Source: an uncultured Photobacterium sp. (lineage in GTDB: Bacteria > Pseudomonadota > Gammaproteobacteria > Enterobacterales > Vibrionaceae). Taken from it: 45,935 bases of DNA. The translations under genes and the position numbers were made by a program. The notes beneath the pieces were generated by a model. That model ran no database searches. It saw only the letters and a list, made by a program, of their open reading frames with translations, and was not told where the DNA came from. Below are positions 39,728-45,935 of this stretch, piece after piece. The stretch's first letter is position 1. The number at the start of each line of letters is the position of its first letter. Location of the stretch: contig CAMQZF010000002.1 in the NCBI GenBank assembly GCA_947039525.1, forward strand, positions 1 through 45,935. Direction: 5' to 3'.

Positions 39728-41278
39728 CTAATACTCCAATGACTGAAATTTATGCCGTAAATGATTACGAATACTGATCGCCGTTAAATTTAATCCAATA
39801 ACCACGGTAATCAACAAAAAGGAAGTGGCATACACCAGTGGGCGCGCCGCTTCCACATTTGGGCTTTGAAAACCGACATCATAAATGTGATAGCCCAAGT
39901 GCATGAATTTGCGATCTAAATGAACAAAAGGGAAAATGTTATCAATCGGTAAGCTTGGTGCCATTTTCACGACCCCGACTAACATCAAAGGTGCAACCTC
40001 CCCCGCGGCTCGGGCGACTGCCAAAATAAGCCCTGTCATAATTGCGGGTGTCGCCATCGGCAGTATAATACGCCATAACGTTTCGGCTTGTGTCGCCCCT
40101 AATGCCATAGAGCCATGACGAACCGAAAGCGGAACACGAGATAAGCCTTCCTCAGTTGAAACGATCACAACAGGTAAAGTTAACATTGCCAACGTAAACG
40201 CCGACCACAATACGCCTGGTGTACCAAAAGTAGGAGTGGGTAAGCGATCAGGAAAAAACAAAGCATCAATATTACCGCCAACGCTGTACACAAAAAATCC
40301 CAACCCAAACACACCATAAACAATGGAGGGTACACCCGCCAAGTTCATTACTGCAATCCGAACCATCCGTGTTAACCAATTATTCTCTGCGTATTCGTGC
40401 AGATACACGGCAGCTAAAATACCAAATGGGGTCACAATAATGCTCATGATGATCACCATAAAAATGGTGCCGAAAATGGCAGGAAATACCCCACCAGCCG
40501 TATTGGACTCTCTTGGATTCTCAGTTACAAACTGAATAAAGCTCTGAATCCATTCGTGTAACTTACTCGACCACGATAAATTGTTCGGGTAGACCACATC
40601 AACGATATTCAATAGCGGTACGGCAACCACACCATGATTAGGCACTCTCACCATCAACGCATCTTGAGCCAGATTCTCTTTCCACGTTTGTGTTGATTCT
40701 TCTGATGATAAAGAGGAAGTAATTTTCGATTGTTGAGACACTAAACGATCACGTTCTTCTTGAATAAATTGCGTTTGCCAGTGTTCGCTTTCTTCTAATA
40801 AACCTGATAACTCACTCAATGGATGACGCTGCTGATTCATCATTATGTATTGTGGGTAACCGTATAATTTACCGTTACTTTTACGATCGATGACAGCAAT
40901 GTTTCTTGCTATCGTTTGTTGTTGAATGTCATTCTGCAAAATACTCACAAAATCGAATCCGTTTAATTCTCGATTTCCCACTTTCACAACATATCGAGTT
41001 TCTTCCGATTGGGTTAAATCTGTGCGCTTCCCCGCTTGAATTAATTGTGTGGTTGGGATTTGTTGACGCTCATAAATTTCACCAATTAACTGACTCGTTT
41101 GCCCTTTGGCCTCAACCGTAAACTGATAAATTGGCGATGGCCAAAAATAACTTAACCCTTGCCAGCCAATTAACGAAATTAACCCCAAAACCATCACCAG
41201 ACATAAACTGACGGATCCCGCTGTTAACCAAATCCACGGTGAGCCTGATTTAAACCAATGTTTTTTCATCATTATCAT
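39728..41278 (-). CDS. pstA: Phosphate ABC transporter permease PstA, long form
   Basis: PstA is one of the two permeases of the Pst importer. At 516 residues it is far longer than E. coli PstA (about 296). One membrane segment (about 15-38) is followed by a 210-residue hydrophilic, probably periplasmic, insert (about 45-255). The transporter core then starts with [15 protein letters not shown] and has the EAA loop [21 protein letters not shown]. Its ATG overlaps the pstC stop in ATGA; ATG codons at positions 3 and 4 are alternatives. The long form is normal in Vibrio. Confidence 0.94.
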   Translation of the reverse strand: MIMMKKHWFKSGSPWIWLTAGSVSLCLVMVLGLISLIGWQGLSYFWPSPIYQFTVEAKGQTSQLIGEIYERQQIPTTQLIQAGKRTDLTQSEETRYVVKVGNRELNGFDFVSILQNDIQQQTIARNIAVIDRKSNGKLYGYPQYIMMNQQRHPLSELSGLLEESEHWQTQFIQEERDRLVSQQSKITSSLSSEESTQTWKENLAQDALMVRVPNHGVVAVPLLNIVDVVYPNNLSWSSKLHEWIQSFIQFVTENPRESNTAGGVFPAIFGTIFMVIIMSIIVTPFGILAAVYLHEYAENNWLTRMVRIAVMNLAGVPSIVYGVFGLGFFVYSVGGNIDALFFPDRLPTPTFGTPGVLWSAFTLAMLTLPVVIVSTEEGLSRVPLSVRHGSMALGATQAETLWRIILPMATPAIMTGLILAVARAAGEVAPLMLVGVVKMAPSLPIDNIFPFVHLDRKFMHLGYHIYDVGFQSPNVEAARPLVYATSFLLITVVIGLNLTAISIRNHLRHKFQSLEY

Positions 41279-43548
41279 GAGAGTGACCGATATTTATCGC
41301 GCAAACGTTGGCGAATAACTTCTGCTAAGGTATTAAAAACAAAGGTGAATAAGAATAAAAAGAACGCGCCTAAAAAGAGCACACGATAATGCGCACTGCC
41401 AACGTCAGATTCGGGCATCTCAATCGCAATACTCGCAGCTAAAGATCGCAAACCATGCAATATATTCCAATCCATAATGGGAGTATTACCTGTTGCCATG
41501 ATCACAATCATCGTTTCACCAATGGCACGCCCAACCCCCATGATGATCGCAGAAAAAATACCTGGACTGGCCGTTAATAGCACCACTCGAGTCAAAGTTT
41601 GCCAATGGGTCGCGCCTAATGCTAATGAGCCTTTAACCAAATGATTCGGTACTGAGTGAATCGCGTCTTCAGCAATCGTAAAAATGGTTGGAATTACGGC
41701 AAAACCCATCGCAATACCAACCACTAATGCATTACGTTGTTCATAGCCGACACCCAATTCACGATCCACATAACGAATCACATCTTGCCCAAAAAGCCAC
41801 GTTTCCAAATCATTACCCCAATGTAAGCAACCCCATCCAAGTAGAATGAGCATCGGCATCAATAAAGCAACATGAAATCCATTGGGAATTTTATGCCGCC
41901 AATAATTAGGCAATGAACCCCATATTCCGCCAACACTCAGCATTAACATTGGGCTTAGAATTAAAAAGCTAATCACCCCAATCATATGCATTTCAATAAT
42001 TGGAGCCAGCCAAATGCCAGCAAGAAAACCTAAAATAACCGTTGGTAAGGCTTCCATGAGCTCAATGGTGGGTTTAACAATATGACGTACCTTTACCGAC
42101 ATAAAATACGCCGTATAAATGGCACCTAATACCGATAATGGAATCGCAAAAATCATCGCAATGACTGTGGCTTTTAACGTGCCACTCAGTAAAGGCAACA
42201 AACTAAATTTTGGCTCTCTATTTTCAGGATCGGACTTTGGCTGCCAAACATAATCAGGTTGCTCATAATGCTCATACCAGGTTTTCTGGAACAAACTGGA
42301 ACCACTCAATTCCGAATACGCATTTTTTAAACGAAATTGATGCCATTGAAAATCCGTCTCAGCCCATACATCCTGTCCATTATTACTAAGCAGTACAGAA
42401 TTAGGGGATGATGCGAATAAACCTTTTGAAAATAATGCGGTATTTTGTGTGGCGTAATACCCTGACATCGCGCCATCGAGATAAAACACATAAAAATTCT
42501 TTTTATTCTGATCCGTTAAAATATGGCGAATCGGTTGTTTTTCAATCCGATAGCTTTGTGCTTGCACCCATTGACGCTGCCCTTGATTCACCGTTTCAAA
42601 CCAACGAAATAACTGATGGTTGTTCGTCAATGTCAGTAATGATTCACCACCCGACAATAACGCCATTTGACGAAACTGCATTGGTGTTTTCATTGATAAT
42701 GTATCGCGTAACTTAGGCTGATTACGACTCAAGTCCACCACATAAATCGTTTGAGCAGTTAAAGCGTAGAGCGTGTGCCCATTTGGCGTCAGTATCCATT
42801 GAACCACCACCGATGGCAGCATTGGCAAAGAGTCAGCCTGAATTGTCCATTTTGATTTTTGATCTTGTTCTGAAGTAACACGAAGCACTTTCCATTGCCC
42901 ACTAATGGTTTTTCCGATGACTGTTCCTTGAGTTTCATCAAATGATGAAGCAACCAATCGAGAGAAGGTGAACGTCGGATCTTGAAACGAATGCCCTTCA
43001 AAAAGTGAGTGCCACTGAACCGGAGATCGCGAAGAAGCACTCGTTTGATGTGATAAAACACTTGTTTGAGTTAGTGAGGTATTGGTTTTCTTTGATGAAA
43101 TGGTGGACTGTTTTAAAGTCGGCTTCAGAAACTGAACACTATGATCTACGCCTAAAAATGCGCCGCCTTTCATCTCACCACTATTGGCAACCCATGAAGC
43201 CACCTCAAATGACGGATGTGCTTCACCCATGATGGTGGCCTCATTACGATCATGAGGAAACGATTGAGCAATCAAAATCCCTGACTGGGTCGCTTGAAAT
43301 AACACATTATCATAAGTGTCGAATGCTAATGGCTGAAAATCTGATGATAAAGGAACAGAATACCGCTGCACATTCTTCACCGAGGGCGATGAGAAAATCG
43401 GAGTAACGACATACAACAAATAGAAAAAAATCAGAGCCAGCATCATCAACACAAGAATGCCGCCACTCATCACACAATATTTAATAAGAGCATTTTTTAA
43501 GCGTCGTCGACGACTCTCTTTTAATAAAAACTCGCCTGCGCTTTCCAT
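41275..43548 (-). CDS. pstC: Phosphate ABC transporter permease PstC, long form
   Basis: PstC is the partner permease of PstA. The 757-residue protein has one N-terminal membrane segment (about 25-52) and a large, probably periplasmic, domain (about 55-450). That domain has propeller-like repeats such as WKVLRVTSEQDQKSKWTIQA and HTLYALTAQTIYVVDLS. A C-terminal permease core of about 300 residues has the EAA loop SLALGATHWQTLTRVVLL. E. coli PstC is only about 320 residues. The insert probably docks the binding protein or senses ligand, but this is unknown. The ATG at 43548 has GAGGA upstream. pstS is not in the window on this side. A Pho box lies just upstream. Confidence 0.94.
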   Translation of the reverse strand: MESAGEFLLKESRRRRLKNALIKYCVMSGGILVLMMLALIFFYLLYVVTPIFSSPSVKNVQRYSVPLSSDFQPLAFDTYDNVLFQATQSGILIAQSFPHDRNEATIMGEAHPSFEVASWVANSGEMKGGAFLGVDHSVQFLKPTLKQSTISSKKTNTSLTQTSVLSHQTSASSRSPVQWHSLFEGHSFQDPTFTFSRLVASSFDETQGTVIGKTISGQWKVLRVTSEQDQKSKWTIQADSLPMLPSVVVQWILTPNGHTLYALTAQTIYVVDLSRNQPKLRDTLSMKTPMQFRQMALLSGGESLLTLTNNHQLFRWFETVNQGQRQWVQAQSYRIEKQPIRHILTDQNKKNFYVFYLDGAMSGYYATQNTALFSKGLFASSPNSVLLSNNGQDVWAETDFQWHQFRLKNAYSELSGSSLFQKTWYEHYEQPDYVWQPKSDPENREPKFSLLPLLSGTLKATVIAMIFAIPLSVLGAIYTAYFMSVKVRHIVKPTIELMEALPTVILGFLAGIWLAPIIEMHMIGVISFLILSPMLMLSVGGIWGSLPNYWRHKIPNGFHVALLMPMLILLGWGCLHWGNDLETWLFGQDVIRYVDRELGVGYEQRNALVVGIAMGFAVIPTIFTIAEDAIHSVPNHLVKGSLALGATHWQTLTRVVLLTASPGIFSAIIMGVGRAIGETMIVIMATGNTPIMDWNILHGLRSLAASIAIEMPESDVGSAHYRVLFLGAFFLFLFTFVFNTLAEVIRQRLRDKYRSLS

Positions 43549-43580
43549 GCATTCCTCGTGGTACTCAGCAGTGAAATGAT

Positions 43581-43612
43581 ATTATGAACATAAAGTGACG
43601 CTTTAATGACAT
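43581..43612 (-). promoter_or_regulatory. Pho box and -10 of the pst operon
   Basis: On the minus strand ATGTCAT-TAAA-GCGTCAC (43612-43595) is a close match to the PhoB site CTGTCAT-A(A/T)AT-CTGTCAC. CATAAT (43586-43581) sits eight bases downstream as the -10, the usual layout for PhoB-activated promoters. It is 33 bases from the pstC ATG. Confidence 0.75.
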
Positions 43613-43726
43613 GTTATGTTTATTTTGACTCATCTAACACATTATTAATAACACTCTAATCAATATGTGAATTGGGCTCTATTTTCTCTTTTAAACTTTA
43701 TAAAAACAAAAAATAAATGTTTTACA

Positions 43727-43744
43727 CTGTCATCCATTTGAAAT
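43727..43744 (+). promoter_or_regulatory. Possible Pho box of ppk
   Basis: CTGTCAT-CCAT-TTGAAAT has one perfect PhoB heptamer and one weak one. It lies 128 bases upstream of the ppk ATG. Possible -10 elements (AATAAT/TAATAC near 43762-43769) follow. The rest of the 43613-43872 gap is AT-rich and shows nothing else I recognise. Confidence 0.45.
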
Positions 43745-43872
43745 ATCACGAACGAATGAAAAATAATACTAAAGTCGAGTATAAATTTAGATTATTTTAC
43801 TATTCAAAATAAAAAATCCAATGGATTTCAATACACCTTAAACCTATCTCTAGACTCACGTAGGAAACAATA

Positions 43873-45935
43873 ATGAGTAAAGAAACTGTTTATATTGAAA
43901 AGGAATTAAGCTGGTTATCATTTAATGAGCGTGTCTTGCAGGAAGCAACCGACAAAACAGTTCCTTTAATTGAGCGCATTCGCTTTTTGGGTATTTTCGC
44001 GAGTAATACAGATGAGTTTTACAAAGTTCGTTTTGCGGATGTAAAACGGCGCATTCTTATCAATGAAGAACATGGTGGTAACGATCAACCAAAATTATTA
44101 ATGAAAAAAATCGAACAAAAAATGCGATCGCTTGAAGAAAGCTTTGAAAATATTTATAACGATTTATTGTTTGAAATGGCACGACGTCATATTTTTCTGG
44201 TTAATGAAGAGCAAATTGAAGAAAGCCAAGCAATATGGCTACGTAAATATTTTCGCCAACAAATTCTGCCACACATTTCACCCATTTTACTGAACGAACA
44301 CACTCCACTGCTTGACTTTCTCAAGGATGAATACAGTTATTTAACGATCGAATTATGCAAAGGTAATTGCATCAGTTACGCCTTAATTGAAATCCCCACA
44401 GACCAATTGCCTCGCTTTTTATTATTACCGGAGGCTAAAGGAAAACGTCGAAAAACACTGATCCTTTTGGATAATATTATTCGCCATTGTTTAAGTGATA
44501 TTTTCCAAGGCTTGTTTGATTACGACACCCTTCGTGCCTACTCCATGAAAATGACTCGAGATGCAGAATATGATTTCACTCAAGAAATTGAGTTTGGCAT
44601 TTTAGATGTCATGTCAGGCAGCTTAAAACAACGCCTAACCGCGATGCCTGTTCGTTTTGTGTATCAACACGATATGCCAGAAGGCATGCTGAGTTTATTA
44701 AAATCCTGCCTACAATTATCCACTTATGACAGTATTATTCCCAGTGGACGCTATCAAAATTTTCAAGATTTTATTGGCTTTCCCAATGTCGGACGAAAAT
44801 ACTTAGAAAACCCAGAGTTACCGCCATTAAAAAGCCAAGCCTTTCTGAGCCAAAATAACGTTTTTGATGCGATTTCAGCCCAAGATATTCTTTTGTATTA
44901 TCCTTATCACAGTTTTGAGCACATGACGGAGTTTGTCCGTCAAGCGGCTTACGATCCGAAAGTTCAAAGCATCAAAATCAATATTTATCGAGTAGCAAAA
45001 TACTCACGAATCATCGAATCCATGATTGATGCCGCTAACAATGGTAAACGTGTCACCGTCGTCGTTGAACTGCAAGCCCGCTTTGACGAAAAAGCGAATA
45101 TTGAATGGGCCCGCCGATTAACCGAAACAGGCGTGCAGGTTCTATTTGGCACTCCGGGATTAAAAATTCACTCAAAACTGTGTTTGATCACACGCCAAGA
45201 AAACAACAAATTGGTTCGATACGCCCATATTGGTACGGGCAATTTCAATGAAAAAACCGCCAAAATCTACACCGACTTTTCTTTATTTACTCGAAATCAA
45301 AGCCTTGCCGCTGAAGTTCGTAATGTCTTTGCCTATATAGAGCAGCCTTATCGCCAAGTGTATTTTGAACACTTAATTGTTTCTCCTCAAAATTCACGCG
45401 TGAAATTTTATCAACGTATTGATAATGAAATTCAACAAGCAAAGAGCGGGAAAAAAGCCAACATTATTTTAAAAGTTAATAATTTGGTCGACAAAGGCTT
45501 AATTCAACGCTTAATTGCTGCCAGTAAAGCAGGCGTAAAAATTCAGTTAATCATCCGTGGTATGTGCAGTTTGATTCCCGGAGTAAAAGGCGCAACGGAC
45601 AATATTACCGCCATCAGCATCATCGATCGCTTTTTAGAGCACCCTCGAGTGGTTGTTTTTCACAATGACGGTAACCCTGATGTCATCATTTCTTCTGCCG
45701 ATTGGATGACGCGAAACATTGATAATCGAATTGAAGTGGGCTGCCCGATTCTCTCACCTGATTTAAAAATGATGATTATTGATACGTTAATCATTCAATT
45801 AAAAGACACCGTAAAATCACGCATCATTAATAAATCAATGAGCAATACTTATGTCCCTCGTGGCAATCGTCGAAAAATTCGTTCTCAAATCAGCATCTAT
45901 CATTATTTAAAACAACATGAAAAGAAGCTAAAAAA
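43873..45935 (+). CDS. ppk: Polyphosphate kinase 1 (cut by the window end)
   Basis: Ppk1 polymerises the gamma-phosphate of ATP into polyphosphate at the membrane. The frame is open to the last base (687 full codons, no stop). As the family has about 690-700 residues, only the last few codons are missing. The start [20 protein letters not shown] is typical, with AGGAAAC before the ATG. The phosphorylated histidine corresponds to His433 in LKIHSKLCL; the second conserved His452 is in [15 protein letters not shown]. Metal and ATP sites such as [11 protein letters not shown] are also present. Divergence from the pst operon is the Vibrio arrangement; an exopolyphosphatase gene may follow outside the window. 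Confidence 0.96.
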   Translation, partial: MSKETVYIEKELSWLSFNERVLQEATDKTVPLIERIRFLGIFASNTDEFYKVRFADVKRRILINEEHGGNDQPKLLMKKIEQKMRSLEESFENIYNDLLFEMARRHIFLVNEEQIEESQAIWLRKYFRQQILPHISPILLNEHTPLLDFLKDEYSYLTIELCKGNCISYALIEIPTDQLPRFLLLPEAKGKRRKTLILLDNIIRHCLSDIFQGLFDYDTLRAYSMKMTRDAEYDFTQEIEFGILDVMSGSLKQRLTAMPVRFVYQHDMPEGMLSLLKSCLQLSTYDSIIPSGRYQNFQDFIGFPNVGRKYLENPELPPLKSQAFLSQNNVFDAISAQDILLYYPYHSFEHMTEFVRQAAYDPKVQSIKINIYRVAKYSRIIESMIDAANNGKRVTVVVELQARFDEKANIEWARRLTETGVQVLFGTPGLKIHSKLCLITRQENNKLVRYAHIGTGNFNEKTAKIYTDFSLFTRNQSLAAEVRNVFAYIEQPYRQVYFEHLIVSPQNSRVKFYQRIDNEIQQAKSGKKANIILKVNNLVDKGLIQRLIAASKAGVKIQLIIRGMCSLIPGVKGATDNITAISIIDRFLEHPRVVVFHNDGNPDVIISSADWMTRNIDNRIEVGCPILSPDLKMMIIDTLIIQLKDTVKSRIINKSMSNTYVPRGNRRKIRSQISIYHYLKQHEKKLK

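Noticed and set aside
43573..43590. Second Pho box next to the first in the pst promoter
   Set aside because: The heptamers are weak and overlap the -10; one box plus -10 explains the promoter better.

Overview
The window reads as a stretch of core chromosome from a gammaproteobacterium, most likely a member of the Vibrionaceae. Three things point there. First, the gene order guaA-guaB / xseA-yfgJ-der-bamB-yfgM-hisS-ispG-rodZ-pilW-rlmN-ndk-pepB-iscX-fdx-hscAB-iscAUSR-trmJ / suhB / secFD-yajC-tgt-queA, continuing into aceAB, oxyR/prx, cutC, phoU-pstBAC and ppk, is what I recall of Vibrio chromosome 1. Second, PstC and PstA carry the long inserts seen in Vibrio-type transporters. Third, the secreted trypsin-like protease ends in a GlyGly-CTERM tail, typical of this group. 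The DNA is moderately AT-rich. I cannot fix the genus from sequence reading alone. I see no tRNA, rRNA, CRISPR array, insertion sequence, phage or obvious genomic island.

Layout. 1-3411: the purine genes guaB-guaA (minus strand) with a PurR-like operator in the guaB promoter. 3553-5134: xseA (plus), tail to tail with the zinc-ribbon gene yfgJ. 5135-5568: a gene-free gap. 5569-14595 (minus): der; then the envelope, translation and isoprenoid genes bamB-yfgM-hisS and ispG-rodZ-pilW; then rlmN. 14785-17876: ndk and two tandem, diverged copies of peptidase B. 18083-23731: a complete isc iron-sulfur cluster operon headed by iscR, with two abutting type-1 IscR sites. 23741-25460: divergent trmJ and suhB. 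25551-31127: queA, then tgt-yajC-secD-secF. 31217-32278: the rhombosortase-type protease gene. 32418-35390: aceB-aceA (glyoxylate shunt). 35561-37206: oxyR and a divergent 2-Cys peroxiredoxin gene. 37424-38155: cutC. 38190-43548: pstC-pstA-pstB-phoU, headed by a Pho box. 43873 to the end: ppk, cut by the window edge.

How the parts work together. The isc block assembles Fe-S clusters on IscU and hands them on through HscA/HscB. Fe-S enzymes in the window that depend on such assembly are IspG, RlmN and IscR itself. The OxyR-peroxiredoxin pair is a peroxide sensor and its detoxifying target. The Pst importer with PhoU, facing polyphosphate kinase, joins phosphate uptake to storage, with Pho boxes on both sides. 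BamB, YfgM, SecDF and YajC belong to protein export and outer-membrane assembly. I found no clearly new defence or mobile system. The least ordinary items are the pepB pair, the GlyGly-CTERM protease with a hairpin over its ribosome-binding region, the OxyR2-like regulator, and several strong hairpins between genes of the same operon.
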